Assembly: GCF_003007735.2 (NCBI RefSeq)
Contig: NZ_PXNQ02000006.1
Location: 210,299 to 274,298, forward strand
Source: Paracoccus methylarcula
GTDB lineage: Bacteria; Pseudomonadota; Alphaproteobacteria; Rhodobacterales; Rhodobacteraceae
Direction: 5' to 3'
Length of the DNA: 64,000 bases
The notes below the pieces were generated by a model, which was given only the letters and a program-made list of their open reading frames with translations, made no database searches and had not been told where the DNA came from. This document shows, piece after piece, positions 54,779 through 64,000 of this stretch (its first letter is position 1; the number at the start of each line of letters is the position of its first letter). Made by a program: the position numbers and the translations under genes.

Positions 54779-57639
54779 ATGAGCGAGAATGACGAAAAGC
54801 CGAAATCCGGCGACCATCAGTTCGAAGCCAGCAGGGTTGAGATGGAAGCATCCGGCAAGGGTGGCCTGTCTCAGGCCGAGCTGGATGAGCTTGTCGCCTC
54901 TTCGGATACCGGCGCGCGAAGCCCTCGCGGTGCCGTAGGCACGATCATCCTGCTTGTCGCCTTTTTCTGGTCATTGTTCCAGCTCTGGATCGCTTCGCCC
55001 CTGCCATTCGTCGTCACCGGGTTCCTCAAGAGCATCGGCCTTTCCGGGGCGAACCTGGTCATGAACGACACCGAGACCCGATCGATCCATCTCGCCTTCG
55101 CGTTGTTCCTTGCCTATATGGCATATCCGGCGCAGCGTTCTCCGTTCCAGCTTGCGTTGGGAGTCGGGATCCCGGTGCTGATGGCGGTCCTGTTCATCGA
55201 GGGCAGCAAGACCGGTGTGCCGGTCTGGTGGATCCCGGTCGTGGCCGCCGCGGTGATCGCGGCGGTCCTGCTTGGCAGTCCCAAGAACTGGGTGCCGCCG
55301 TGGGAATGGGCGCTTGCGGTGGTCGCGGCCATTGCGGCGCTTTACATCCTCGTTTTTTATGACGCCATCGGAACCCGTATCGGGGCGCCGATCAAGCAGG
55401 ATTTCGTCATTGCCGTGATCGGCCTGATGCTGCTGCTCGAGGCCACCCGGCGCAGTCTCGGCCCGGCGCTGATGATCGTGGCCAGTGTCTTTCTCGCCTA
55501 TACTTTCCTTGGTCCCTACATGCCCGGCATCATCGCGCATAAGGGCAATACCCTGTCCGAGGTGGTCAATCATCAATGGATCACGACCGAAGGTGTCTTT
55601 GGCATCGCCCTGGGCGTGTCCACCAGTTTCGTGTTCCTCTTCGTGCTGTTCGGCGCGCTGCTCGACAAGGCGGGCGCGGGCAATTACTTCATCCAGGTGG
55701 CATTCTCGCTGATGGGGCATATGCGGGGCGGACCGGCCAAGGTGCCGTCGTCAGTTCCGCCATGACCGGCCTGATCTCGGGCTCCTCGATCGCCAATGTC
55801 GTGACCACCGGCACCTTCACCATCCCGCTGATGAAGAAGGTGGGTTTCAGCTCTGAAAAGGCCGGGGCGGTCGAGGTCGCCTCGTCGGTCAATGGGCAGA
55901 TCATGCCGCCGGTGATGGGGGCTGCGGCCTTCCTGATGGTCGAGTATGTGGGGATCCCCTATTTCGACGTGGTCAAGCACGCCTTCGTGCCCGCCACGAT
56001 CAGCTATATCGCCCTGGTCTATATCGTCCATCTCGAGGCAATGAAGGCCGGGATGAAGGGCCTGCCGCGCGCCTATGTGCCGGGGCCGCTGATGCGCCGC
56101 CTTGTCGGCTTCGTGTTCGGTGTCGTTGTCATCTGCGCCCTCGCGATAATGGTCAAATATACCATGGGCTGGATTCGCCCGACATTCGGCAATAACGCGC
56201 CCTATGCCGTTTTCGCCATGCTGACCGCCGTCTATATCGGCCTGCTCTATGTCGCCTCGCGCGAGGAGCCGCTGGAACTGGACGATCCCAATGCGCCGGT
56301 GACGCAGCTGCCGCTACCGGGGCCGACCGTGCGCTCGGGACTGCACTTCCTGCTTCCGGTCGTGGTGCTGGTCTGGGCGCTGATGGTGGACCGTCTGTCA
56401 CCCGGCCTGTCGGCCTTCTGGGCCACGGCCTTCATGATCTTCATCCTGCTGACACAACGTCCGCTGATGGTGATGATGCGCGGCGCGGACCGCACCGGCA
56501 ACGGCAAGATCGGCGCGGCGCTGCAATCGGGCTTCAGCGACCTGATCGACGGGATGATCTCGGGCGCGCGCAACATGATCGGCATTGGCATTGCCACGGC
56601 GACCGCCGGGATCATCGTCGGCGCGGTCAGCCAGACGGGCGTCGGCTCGGCGCTGGCCGATGTGGTCGAGGTGTTGTCGGGCGGCAACCTGCTCGCCATC
56701 CTGTTCCTGACGGCGATCCTGTCGCTGATCCTTGGCATGGGCCTGCCGACCACGGCGAACTACATCGTCGTCTCGGCCCTTCTGGCCCCGGTCATCGTGA
56801 CACTTGGCCAGCAGAACGGGCTGATCGTGCCGCTGATCGCGGTGCATCTCTTCGTGTTCTATTTCGGGATCATGGCGGATGTGACGCCGCCGGTAGGGCT
56901 TGCCTCCTTCGCGGCGGCGGCCGTGTCGGGCGGTGATCCGATCCGCACCGGGGCGGTCGCCTTCTTCTATAGCCTGAGGACGGCGGCGCTGCCCTTCCTG
57001 TTCATCTTCAATACCGACCTGCTGTTGATCAATGTCGATTGGATACACGGGATCTTCGTCTTCATCACGGCGACTCTGGCGATGCTGCTCTTTGCGGCGG
57101 CGACGCAGGGCTGGTTCCTGACCCGCAACAGGATCTGGGAATCGGCACTGCTGCTGGTGATCGCCTTCGCGATCTTCCGGCCCGGTTTCTTCATGGATTA
57201 CATCTATCCTCCCTATGAAGACCTGCCGCCCGCCCAGTTCGAGGAGGCGCTTGGCAATGCCGATCCGGGTGCGCCGCTGCGGCTGCGGATTGCGGGGCTG
57301 AACGAGGTCGGTGATCCGATCGAGTTCACGGCCCTGCTCGAAGTGCCCGAGGGGGCCGACGGAGCCGAGAAGATGCAGGCCCTGGGAATCGAGACGGTCC
57401 AGAACGGCGACGAGGTCGTCATCGACAACGTGGCCTTCGACAGCCCGGCGCAAGAGGCGGGACTGGATTGGGATCAGCAGGTCCTGTTGGTCCGCGCCCC
57501 GGCTCCCGCGCCGTCGAAATACTGGATCTACATCCCGGTGGCCCTGGCCCTGGCGCTGGTTATCTGGATGCAAAAGATGCGAGCAGGTCCCGGCGCCGGG
57601 GCCATCCGCCGCGAAGGTGAAGGAGTGAGCCATGCCTGA
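54779..57639 (+). CDS. Fused TRAP transporter permease (DctQM type) with DUF3394 domain, frameshifted in this sequence
   Basis: About 953 residues if restored. Four DctQ-like helices (residues 50-200), then the 12-14 helix DctM part with GLISGSSIANVVTTGTFTIP, SVNGQIMPPVMGAAAFLMVE and ILGMGLPTTANYIVVSALLA. A C-terminal DUF3394 domain (from about 790, PPYEDLPPAQFEEALGNADP) ends with one more helix. The frame breaks at about 55743: a missing base in AAGGTGCCGTC (AAGGTGGCCGTC) gives AKVAVVSSAMTGLIS, the family sequence. GGGGAGGG precedes ATG. Sodium-driven uptake with the TAXI protein. Confidence 0.88.
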
Positions 57640-58057
57640 GAACGTCCTTCTGCCCATTGATCTGCAGCAGACCGAAAGCTGGGAAATGGCCCTGACCGCT
57701 GCCCGCCGGCAGGTCGATGAGGGAGGCCGGATCCATCTGCTGGGGATCGTGCCCGATATCGGCAGCTCGATGGTCGCGACCTACCTGCCCAAGGGCTATG
57801 AGGTGCAGGCGTTGCAGGCCATGAAAGACGGGCTGGACCGTTTCGCGAAAGAGCATTTTCCGGATGGCGCGAAGGTCGAGACCCATGTCGGTCATGGCCA
57901 TGTCGCCGAAACGATCCTGAAAATCGCCAAGAAAGCCCGGGCCGATATCATCGTTATGGCCAGTCCGCAGCGCGACGAGTTGCGGAGCATCCTGATCAGC
58001 AGCCATACCAATGCCGTGGTCCGGCATTCTCCCTGTTCGGTTCTGGTCGTGCGTTGA
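57632..58057 (+). CDS. Universal stress protein (UspA family), TRAP-associated
   Basis: 141-residue UspA fold, overlapping the permease stop by 8 bp and so translated with the transporter, as TeaD is with TeaABC. The N-terminal VLLPIDLQQTESWEMALTAA and the end HSPCSVLVVR are typical. The family ATP site, usually G-x2-G-x9-G-(S/T), reads ASPQRDELRSILISSHTNAV here, so the glycines are lost and ATP binding may be altered. Possible regulator of uptake rate. Confidence 0.87.
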   Translation: MPENVLLPIDLQQTESWEMALTAARRQVDEGGRIHLLGIVPDIGSSMVATYLPKGYEVQALQAMKDGLDRFAKEHFPDGAKVETHVGHGHVAETILKIAKKARADIIVMASPQRDELRSILISSHTNAVVRHSPCSVLVVR

Positions 58058-58103
58058 TGTAAGGGTTTGATTGTAAAAGGTTTGGCGAATTACGGGAAAT
58101 GCC

Positions 58104-59081
58104 ATGAGGTTTACCGCCGAGGATTTGCAGGAGGCTGCCCGGCTGGTCTATACGCAGATGCAGCCGACGCCCCAGTATGCATGGCCGCAACTGGCGCAAC
58201 GGCTTGGATGCGAGGTCTGGGTCAAGCATGAGAACCACGGCCCCACGGGTGCTTTCAAGGCGCGCGGTGGAATCACCTTCATCGACTGGATGCGGCGTGC
58301 CCATCCCGAGCTGAACGGGATCTGCACGGCGACACGGGGCAATCACGGGCAATCACAGGCGCGGGCCGCCTCTGCCGCCGGATTGACCGCGAAGATATTC
58401 GTGCCTTTCGGCAATTCGGTCGAGAAGAACAGGGCGATGCGCGCCTTCGGTGCCGAATTGATCGAATTCGGCGAGGATTTCGACGAGGCACGGGTGGAAG
58501 CCTTTCGCGTCGCCGAGGAAGAGGGGCTATTGATCGTGCCGCCCTTCCACCGGGAACTGGTGCGCGGTGTCGCGACCTATGCCTATGAGCTGCTCACCGT
58601 CGTTCCCGATCTCGATACCGTCTATGTGCCGATTGGCTGCGGCTCGGGGATCTGCGGCACCATCCTGGCCCGCGACGCCCTTGGGCTTCCGGTCGAGGTC
58701 GTGGGCGTGGTTTCCGCCGAGGCGCAATGCGCGAAACTGTCGGTTGAGGCGGGCAGGCCCGTTGAGACGCATTCTCCCCGGACGATCGCCGACGGTATGG
58801 CGGTCCGGGTCCCCGTTCCCGAGGCGATGGCGATCTATGGCCCCGGCACGGCGCGCTTCGTGACCGTGACCGTGACCGATGCCGAACTGGCCGAGGCCAT
58901 GCGGGTCTATTACAGCGACATTCACAACATCGCCGAAGCCGCTGGCGCCGCTTCCTTGGCGGCATTGATGCAGGACCAGGAGAGGATGCGGGGCAGGAAA
59001 GCCGGTGTCATCCTTTCGGGTGGAAACATCGATAAGGGCTGGTATCTTGATGTGCTGCAGGGCAGCCTGCCACAGATCTAG
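58104..59081 (+). CDS. PLP-dependent serine/threonine dehydratase family protein
   Basis: 325-residue fold-type II PLP enzyme. The Schiff-base Lys is in [40 protein letters not shown] is the substrate Asn loop; the phosphate loop is [24 protein letters not shown] closes the active site. No ACT domain, so it is a catabolic threonine/serine dehydratase, or a relative such as hydroxyectoine-pathway EutB or a racemase. Lies 46 bp after the USP gene, perhaps in the same transcript as the transporter, suggesting an amino-acid-like substrate. Confidence 0.85.
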   Translation: MRFTAEDLQEAARLVYTQMQPTPQYAWPQLAQRLGCEVWVKHENHGPTGAFKARGGITFIDWMRRAHPELNGICTATRGNHGQSQARAASAAGLTAKIFVPFGNSVEKNRAMRAFGAELIEFGEDFDEARVEAFRVAEEEGLLIVPPFHRELVRGVATYAYELLTVVPDLDTVYVPIGCGSGICGTILARDALGLPVEVVGVVSAEAQCAKLSVEAGRPVETHSPRTIADGMAVRVPVPEAMAIYGPGTARFVTVTVTDAELAEAMRVYYSDIHNIAEAAGAASLAALMQDQERMRGRKAGVILSGGNIDKGWYLDVLQGSLPQI

Positions 59082-59130
59082 GGATGGATCCTTGCTCTGT
59101 CCCGGCATCAACAAGATTGTGGGGAGGCAC

Positions 59131-60798
59131 ATGACATCAGATATCCAGATCGCGCGGGCCGCGACCAAGCGCCCCATCACCGAGATCGCCGAAGGCCTGG
59201 GCCTTGGGGTGGAACAGATCCTGCCTTACGGCCATGACAAGGCCAAGATCACTCATGATGCCATCGCCGCATTGACGGATCGCCCCATGGGGCGGCTGGT
59301 TCTGGTCACCGCAATCAGCCCGACCCCGGCAGGCGAGGGAAAGACAACAACGACGGTGGGGCTTGGTGACGCGCTGAACCGGATCGGCAAGCGCGCGACC
59401 ATCTGCATACGCGAGGCCAGTCTCGGTCCGAATTTCGGCATGAAGGGCGGCGCGGCAGGAGGGGGCCGCGCGCAGATCGTGCCGATGGAGGAGATGAACC
59501 TACATTTCACCGGCGATTTCCACGCGATCACCTCGGCTCATAACCTGCTGGCCGCGATGATCGATAACCATATCTACTGGGGAAATGCGCTGGATATTGA
59601 CACGCGCCGGATCACCTGGCGGCGGGTGATGGACATGAATGACCGGGCCTTGCGGGACGTGGCGCTTGGGCTTGGCGGTGTGGCCAATGGTTTCGTGCGG
59701 CAAAGCGGGTTCGACATCACCGTGGCCTCCGAGGTCATGGCGATCCTGTGCCTCGCCAGCGATCTGGCCGATCTGCAGGAAAGACTGGGCCGGATCGTCA
59801 TCGGTTATAGCCGCGATCGCCAGCCGGTCACGGCCCGCGATCTCAAGGCCGATGGCGCGATGACCGTGCTGCTCAGGGATGCGTTGCAGCCGAATCTCGT
59901 TCAAACGCTGGAGAATAATCCGGCACTGGTGCATGGCGGGCCTTTCGCCAATATCGCCCATGGCTGCAATAGCGTGACGGCCACGCGGACGGCGCTGCAC
60001 CTGTCGGATTATGTCGTTACCGAGGCAGGTTTTGGCGCCGATCTGGGGGCCGAGAAGTTCCTGGACATAAAATGCCGTCTGGCCCATCTGTCCCCTTCGG
60101 CCGTGGTGCTGGTCGCCACGATCCGTGCGCTGAAGATGAATGGCGGGGTCGCCAAGGCCGATCTGGGGGGAGAGGATGTGGCGGCGGTCACGCGCGGCTG
60201 CGCCAATCTGGGCCGGCATATCGAGAATCTGCGTGGTTTTGGCCTGCCGGTCGTGGTGGCGGTGAATCATTTCGACGGCGACAGCGAGGCAGAAATCGCG
60301 GCCTTGCAGACATATTGCGGACATCATGCTGTAAAGGCGGTGATCGCACGGCATTGGGCCGAAGGCGGAGCAGGTGCCGAGGATTTGGCGCGCGAGGTCG
60401 TGGCGCTGTCCGGGGGCGAAGTGGATTTTCACACGCTCTATCCCGATTCCATGCCGTTGTGGCAAAAGATCGAAACCATCTGCACCCGCATCTACCGCGC
60501 CTCTCATGCCGAGGCCGCGGCAGGGATTCGCGAGCAGCTCGAAACCTGGGAGGAGGCGGGATACGGCCATCTTCCCGTCTGCATCGCCAAGACCCAGTAT
60601 TCCTTTTCGACCAACCCGGCGCTGCATGGCGCGCCCGAAGGGCATATCGTCCCGGTTCGCGAGGTGCGTCTGAATGCGGGGGCGGGTTTCATCGTGGCTA
60701 TCTGCGGCGAGATAATGTCCATGCCCGGCTTGCCTCGACAGCCTGCGGCGGAAAATATCGGTGTCGATGAGAACGGGTGGATCGAAGGGCTGTTCTGA
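59131..60798 (+). CDS. fhs: Formate--tetrahydrofolate ligase
   Basis: ATP-dependent ligation of formate to tetrahydrofolate giving 10-formyl-THF, one-carbon entry for purines and formyl-Met. 555 residues, full length. [20 protein letters not shown] carries the P-loop; [20 protein letters not shown] and [20 protein letters not shown] are the two family signatures; [20 protein letters not shown] matches the later nucleotide region; the C-terminus [20 protein letters not shown] is intact. ATG 59131 follows GGGGAGGC. No folD or glycine-cleavage gene is next to it. Confidence 0.96.
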   Translation: MTSDIQIARAATKRPITEIAEGLGLGVEQILPYGHDKAKITHDAIAALTDRPMGRLVLVTAISPTPAGEGKTTTTVGLGDALNRIGKRATICIREASLGPNFGMKGGAAGGGRAQIVPMEEMNLHFTGDFHAITSAHNLLAAMIDNHIYWGNALDIDTRRITWRRVMDMNDRALRDVALGLGGVANGFVRQSGFDITVASEVMAILCLASDLADLQERLGRIVIGYSRDRQPVTARDLKADGAMTVLLRDALQPNLVQTLENNPALVHGGPFANIAHGCNSVTATRTALHLSDYVVTEAGFGADLGAEKFLDIKCRLAHLSPSAVVLVATIRALKMNGGVAKADLGGEDVAAVTRGCANLGRHIENLRGFGLPVVVAVNHFDGDSEAEIAALQTYCGHHAVKAVIARHWAEGGAGAEDLAREVVALSGGEVDFHTLYPDSMPLWQKIETICTRIYRASHAEAAAGIREQLETWEEAGYGHLPVCIAKTQYSFSTNPALHGAPEGHIVPVREVRLNAGAGFIVAICGEIMSMPGLPRQPAAENIGVDENGWIEGLF

Positions 60799-60865
60799 AC
60801 CGCTACCCTTCGGGTTTGCTCTCGAAGCTGCCCGGTGCGACGATCCCTTCGATAAGGAGGTCGTG

Positions 60866-61336
60866 ATGGTGGAACTTGCCGGAGGCTGTGGTTGCGGGCG
60901 GATTCGCTATCGAATGATGGAGCGCCCGCTATTCACCCATTGCTGTCACTGCAGCTGGTGTCAGCGCGAAACCGGAAGCGCCTTTGTGCTCAATGCGCTG
61001 ATCGAAACCGATCTGCTGCGGCTCGACGGCGAAGCCGAAGAAGTTCTCACGCCCTCGGCTTCGGGCAAGGGACAGCGAATCTTTCGTTGTCCCGATTGCC
61101 GCGTAGCGATTTACAGTCATTATGCCGGGGCGGGGCCGCGCTTTGCCTTTCTGCGGGTCGGAACATTGGACGATCCGGCCAGCTGCCCACCGGATGTCCA
61201 TATCTTTACATCGACCAAGCTGCCCTGGCTGCAGCTTTCTGACGACGTGCCGGTCATGAGGGAATATTACGACCGCGAGGCGTTAGGGCCCGTGGCATCG
61301 CTGGCGCGACGGAAAGCGGCTCTGGCACGAAAATGA
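60866..61336 (+). CDS. GFA-family (CENP-V/GFA domain) zinc protein
   Basis: 156-residue GFA-domain protein. Zinc ligands come from AGGCGCGRIRYRM, FTHCCHCSWCQRETGSAF and RIFRCPDCRVAIYSHY. AAGGAGG precedes ATG 60866. The family is named after glutathione-dependent formaldehyde-activating enzyme, though that activity has been questioned. Location next to formate-THF ligase makes a one-carbon link tempting, but no thiol partner gene is visible. Confidence 0.88.
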   Translation: MVELAGGCGCGRIRYRMMERPLFTHCCHCSWCQRETGSAFVLNALIETDLLRLDGEAEEVLTPSASGKGQRIFRCPDCRVAIYSHYAGAGPRFAFLRVGTLDDPASCPPDVHIFTSTKLPWLQLSDDVPVMREYYDREALGPVASLARRKAALARK

Positions 61337-61351
61337 TTCGGGGCCCGGGCG

Positions 61352-62137
61352 TCAGTTCCAGCCCGGTTTGCGTTTTTCCAGGAAGGCGTTGATGCCTTCA
61401 TCGGTGTCCGGCAGCATCATGTTTTCGCACATCGTGGCGCCCGCGCTGTCATAGGCCGCCGACAGGCCGAGGCGAAGCTGTTCATGGAAGGCGCGTTTAC
61501 CCATCCTGACCGCCGAGGGCAGTTTCGAGGCGATCAGGCGCGCCATCTCCATCGCCGTCCCGCTCAGTTCCCCGGCGGGCACGACGCGGTTGACCAGCCC
61601 CAGTTCGCGGGCGCGTTCCGCCAGGATGAATTCGCCGGTGGTCAGCATCTCGAAGGCTGCTTTCGGTGGCACCGCCCGGGTCAGCGCGACCATCGGGGTC
61701 GAGCAGAAAAGCCCGATATTGACGCCGTTGACGCCAAAGCGAACGCCCTCGGCGGCAACCGCCAGATCGCAGGAGGCGACAAGCTGGCAGCCTGCGGCGG
61801 TGGCGATCCCCTGAACCTCGGCGATGACCGGTTGTGGAAGGGCGGGGATCATCTGCATCATTCCGGCGCAGCGTCCGAACAACTGGTCATAGGCGGCCCG
61901 TCCCGTGTCCTCGTTCTTGCGGGCGGCCTGCATCTGCCGCAAGTCGTGGCCGGCCGAGAATGCCTTGCCCGTGGCTGCCAGGATCACCGCGCGGATCGTG
62001 TCGTCGGCCTCGATCATCCGTAGGGCGTCCGACAGGGCGTCAATCATCTCCAGCGACAGGGCGTTGAAATTCGACGGGCTGTTCAGCACCAACCGCGCCA
62101 CATGATCGGTATCTTCGCGCAAGACGAGGTCTGCCAT
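61352..62137 (-). CDS. Enoyl-CoA hydratase/isomerase family protein (ECHDC3-like)
   Basis: 261-residue crotonase fold from ATG 62137, which has GGAGGAGAG upstream. The oxyanion block SAGHDLRQMQAARKNEDTGR is present, but the catalytic Glu of GGGCELAMMCD is Gln here (AAGCQLVASCDLAVAAEGVR), and the second Glu position is lost in NGVNIGLFCSTPMVALTR. That exact pattern characterises the ECHDC3 subgroup, whose reaction is unsettled. Classic hydratase activity is therefore doubtful. Divergent from the thioesterase gene. Confidence 0.85.
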   Translation of the reverse strand: MADLVLREDTDHVARLVLNSPSNFNALSLEMIDALSDALRMIEADDTIRAVILAATGKAFSAGHDLRQMQAARKNEDTGRAAYDQLFGRCAGMMQMIPALPQPVIAEVQGIATAAGCQLVASCDLAVAAEGVRFGVNGVNIGLFCSTPMVALTRAVPPKAAFEMLTTGEFILAERARELGLVNRVVPAGELSGTAMEMARLIASKLPSAVRMGKRAFHEQLRLGLSAAYDSAGATMCENMMLPDTDEGINAFLEKRKPGWN

Positions 62138-62193
62138 CTTGATCTCTCCTCCGTTTGCATAAACCGTAAGGCGCAAATGGCCGGGGGGAAAGT

Positions 62194-62616
62194 ATGGACA
62201 TCGTGATGAATGCGGATGCGCTGAACAGATTTCTGGACAGCGAGTTTCCACAGGTGGCGGCAGAGTATCGGGTCGAGCAGGTGAATGAGACCGGGCTGGT
62301 GGCGCGGCTGGCGGTAGGGGAGGCGCATCTGCGGCCCGGCGGAACCGTCAGCGGGCCGTCGATCTTCGCGCTGGCCGACCTGGCGATCTATTGCGCGATC
62401 CTTGCGCGGATCGGGCCGGTCGCATTGGCGGTCACGACGAACGCCTCGATCGACTTCATGCGCAAGCCCGAGGCGGGCAGGGATCTGATTGCCGATTGCC
62501 GGTTGCTGAAACTGGGCCGTGTGCTGGCCGTGGCCGAGGCGCTCATCTATTCCGCAGGCGGGGCCGAACCGGTGGCACGCTGTTCGATGACCTACTCGAT
62601 TCCGCCGAAAAGCTAG
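62194..62616 (+). CDS. PaaI-type hotdog thioesterase
   Basis: 140-residue single hotdog domain. RPGGTVSGPSIFALADLAIY contains the helix with the active-site acid used by PaaI-like acyl-CoA thioesterases; NASIDFMRKPEAGRDLIADC and GRVLAVAEALIYSAGG match the beta-sheet blocks. Divergent from the ECHDC3-like gene with 56 bp between. Probably hydrolyses an acyl-CoA; chain preference not readable. An A+T-rich inverted repeat (AGGTATT/AATACCT, 62637-62652) follows the stop. Confidence 0.87.
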   Translation: MDIVMNADALNRFLDSEFPQVAAEYRVEQVNETGLVARLAVGEAHLRPGGTVSGPSIFALADLAIYCAILARIGPVALAVTTNASIDFMRKPEAGRDLIADCRLLKLGRVLAVAEALIYSAGGAEPVARCSMTYSIPPKS

Positions 62617-62699
62617 GATTTCGGGCGGTTATTTGCAGGTATTTTAATACCTATTTATTATCATATTGTTTTTATTGAAAAAATTCAGGATCTCCGCTC

Positions 62700-62728
62700 T
62701 TGACTGTGGGGCCATGATTTTCGATATA
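62700..62728 (+). promoter_or_regulatory. Sigma-70-type promoter of rplM-rpsI
   Basis: TTGACT (-35, 62700-62705) and GATATA (-10, 62723-62728) with the ideal 17-bp spacer, 39 bp before the rplM start. An A+T-rich tract (62640-62690) lies directly upstream, as an UP element would. Confidence 0.7.
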
Positions 62729-62766
62729 CCGCCATCTCGAATGAACACGACCCCAAGGGACGACAA

Positions 62767-63231
62767 ATGAAAACCTATACCGCGAAACCGGCGGAGATCG
62801 AGAAGAAGTGGATCCTGATCGACGCCGAGGGCGTCGTTCTGGGCCGTCTCGCCTCGATCATCGCCAATCGCCTGCGCGGCAAGCACAAGCCAAGCTATAC
62901 GCCGCATATGGACATGGGCGACAATGTCATCGTCATCAATGCCGACAAGGTGCAGATGACCGGCAACAAGCGCCGCGACAAGACCTATTACTGGCACACT
63001 GGCCATCCGGGCGGCATCAAGCATCGCACGGCGGCTCAGCTGCTGGACGGCGCCCATCCCGAGCGCGTGGTGATCAAGGCCGTCGAACGCATGATCAGCC
63101 GCAACAAGCTGGGCAAGCAGCAGATGACCCATCTGCGCGTCTATGCCGGGACCGAACATCCGCATGAGGCGCAACAGCCCGAAGTGCTGGACGTGAAGTC
63201 CATGAATGCCAAGAACACCCGGAGCGCGTGA
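62767..63231 (+). CDS. rplM: 50S ribosomal protein L13
   Basis: 154 residues, normal length. [60 protein letters not shown] and [16 protein letters not shown] are the L13 signature blocks. Early-assembling 23S rRNA-binding protein. Followed two bases later by rpsI, the universal pair. Preceded by a good sigma-70 promoter. Confidence 0.98.
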   Translation: MKTYTAKPAEIEKKWILIDAEGVVLGRLASIIANRLRGKHKPSYTPHMDMGDNVIVINADKVQMTGNKRRDKTYYWHTGHPGGIKHRTAAQLLDGAHPERVVIKAVERMISRNKLGKQQMTHLRVYAGTEHPHEAQQPEVLDVKSMNAKNTRSA

Positions 63232-63233
63232 TT

Positions 63234-63737
63234 ATGGCCGAAGACATCAAATCTCTCGACGAACTGAAGTCGGCCGTTTCGGGAACCGAGGCCGACGCGC
63301 CTGCGGCCGAGGTTGAAGCCGCCGTCAAGCGCGAAGCGCAGCGTGACGATCTTGGCCGTTCCTATGCGACCGGCAAGCGGAAGGACGCGGTTGCCCGTGT
63401 CTGGGTCAAGCCCGGTTCCGGCAAGGTCTCGGTGAATGGCAAGGACATTAACGAGTATTTCGCCCGTCCGGTGCTGCAGATGATCCTGCGCCAGCCCTTC
63501 GACGTGGCCGGCGTGGCCGGTCAGTACGATGTGCAGGCGACCGTCAAGGGCGGTGGGCTGTCGGGGCAGGCGGGTGCCGTGAAGCATGGCATCAGCCAGG
63601 CGCTGCAACTGCACGAGCCGAGCCTGCGCCCGGCGCTGAAGGCCGCAGGCTTCCTGACCCGCGACTCGCGCGTGGTCGAGCGGAAGAAATACGGCCGTGC
63701 GAAAGCCCGCCGCAGCTTCCAGTTCTCGAAGCGCTGA
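63234..63737 (+). CDS. rpsI: 30S ribosomal protein S9
   Basis: 167 residues. An N-terminal extension of about 37 acidic/basic residues ([20 protein letters not shown]), common in alphaproteobacteria, precedes the S9 core: [40 protein letters not shown] and the Arg/Lys-rich tail [17 protein letters not shown] that reaches the decoding centre. ATG 63234 is chosen; a GTG overlapping the rplM stop is less likely. Ends with a strong terminator. Confidence 0.97.
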   Translation: MAEDIKSLDELKSAVSGTEADAPAAEVEAAVKREAQRDDLGRSYATGKRKDAVARVWVKPGSGKVSVNGKDINEYFARPVLQMILRQPFDVAGVAGQYDVQATVKGGGLSGQAGAVKHGISQALQLHEPSLRPALKAAGFLTRDSRVVERKKYGRAKARRSFQFSKR

Positions 63738-63759
63738 TTCTGCCTGCAAGGCTATTGGG

Positions 63760-63795
63760 AAGGCGCGGTCCTGCGGGACCGCGCCTTTTCTTTTG
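63760..63795 (+). terminator. Rho-independent terminator of rplM-rpsI
   Basis: Perfect 12-bp stem AAGGCGCGGTCC/GGACCGCGCCTT with a TGCG loop, followed by TTCTTTT, 23 bp past the rpsI stop. The remaining 63796-64000 shows no gene; it becomes A+T-rich towards the end. Confidence 0.93.
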
Positions 63796-64000
63796 CCGGA
63801 ATCGAGTCGATTGAGCGGTTGCATCAGAGGGTCGGCGAGTCGTTCTGGAGGGTGACTCGGTCTGGAATCGGCCGGGAAGGGCGTAAATCCGTGGCGAAAG
63901 CGTTCTCCAGGGCGAACGTCTCGGGCGTCGTGTCACGAAAAATGCATAAATTATCCACATCAATTCAATAACTTGATTGGAAGTCCGGCAGAACTTTAAA

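Noticed and set aside
62637..62652. Terminator after the thioesterase gene
   Set aside because: AGGTATT/AATACCT is a weak A+T-rich stem without a following T-run; left as an unexplained inverted repeat.

Overview
The window is high-GC, densely packed DNA with short Shine-Dalgarno-led genes and many 4-bp ATGA or TGATG overlaps. Gene families and neighbourhoods (ECF sigma/NrsF pair, TAXI-type TRAP transporter, Hint-domain protein, HspQ, DUF1045 protein, class I ketol-acid reductoisomerase, rplM-rpsI) point to an alphaproteobacterium of the Rhodobacterales, most like Paracoccus. That assignment is inferred from gene content, not from a database search. No insertion sequence, prophage, CRISPR array or rRNA was seen.

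Layout: 1-3030 is a B12 importer (btuF-btuC-btuD, minus strand, cut by the left edge) under a cobalamin riboswitch. 3274-5081 holds a cell-wall hydrolase lipoprotein, hspQ and a STAS/anti-sigma kinase pair. 5163-10504 is acyl-CoA metabolism: thiolase, LysR regulator, acyl-CoA dehydrogenase, class III CoA-transferase and an HTD2-type hydratase. 10549-17477 has a membrane-anchored penicillin-acylase-type hydrolase, a beta-hydroxyacid dehydrogenase, an ECF sigma/anti-sigma pair, ilvC and two Lrp/AsnC regulators. 17654-21110 has a Hint-domain protein, tRNA-Tyr, rlmB, a YHS protein and a CoA-binding protein. 21162-25825 has a class V aminotransferase and a gamma-glutamylation (puu-like) polyamine/amine degradation operon. 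25830-30072 is a minus-strand series with TerB, DUF1330, PhzF, PPK2, a secreted protein and threonine-phosphate decarboxylase. 30279-35835 holds ybjN-like, proC, csaA, a 2-hydroxyacid dehydrogenase, corA, a DUF1045 gene and a TerC-like gene.

35844-45857 is the accessory heart of the window. It contains a protealysin/emfourin pair, then a type VI secretion cargo island: Eag-type chaperone (DUF1795), a 1564-residue PAAR-Rhs effector with an A+T-rich C-terminal toxin tip, and an overlapping orphan gene in the immunity position. These converge on a second DUF1795 chaperone and its vgrG. No T6SS sheath, baseplate or membrane-complex gene is in the window. tRNA-Gln sits at the right border. 46321-51505 has a flavoprotein, a Kdo-linked capsule export module (kpsT-kpsE-kdsA) and a uracil-DNA glycosylase relative. 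51585-62616 has a carboxymuconolactone-decarboxylase-family protein, a class III aminotransferase, a TAXI/TRAP transporter with its UspA protein, a Ser/Thr dehydratase, formate-THF ligase, a GFA protein, an ECHDC3-like protein and a thioesterase. The window ends with rplM-rpsI and a strong terminator.

Eight otherwise conserved genes carry one apparent single-base deletion each (near 17118, 19629, 22836, 29388, 35164, 41267, 54525 and 55743). In all eight the reconstructed sequence is compatible with CGGC reading as CGC on one strand, and in seven it is compatible with A/G-CGGCC losing one base. This recurrence suggests a sequencing or assembly artefact rather than eight real pseudogenes. These genes are therefore reported as coding regions with the break noted.
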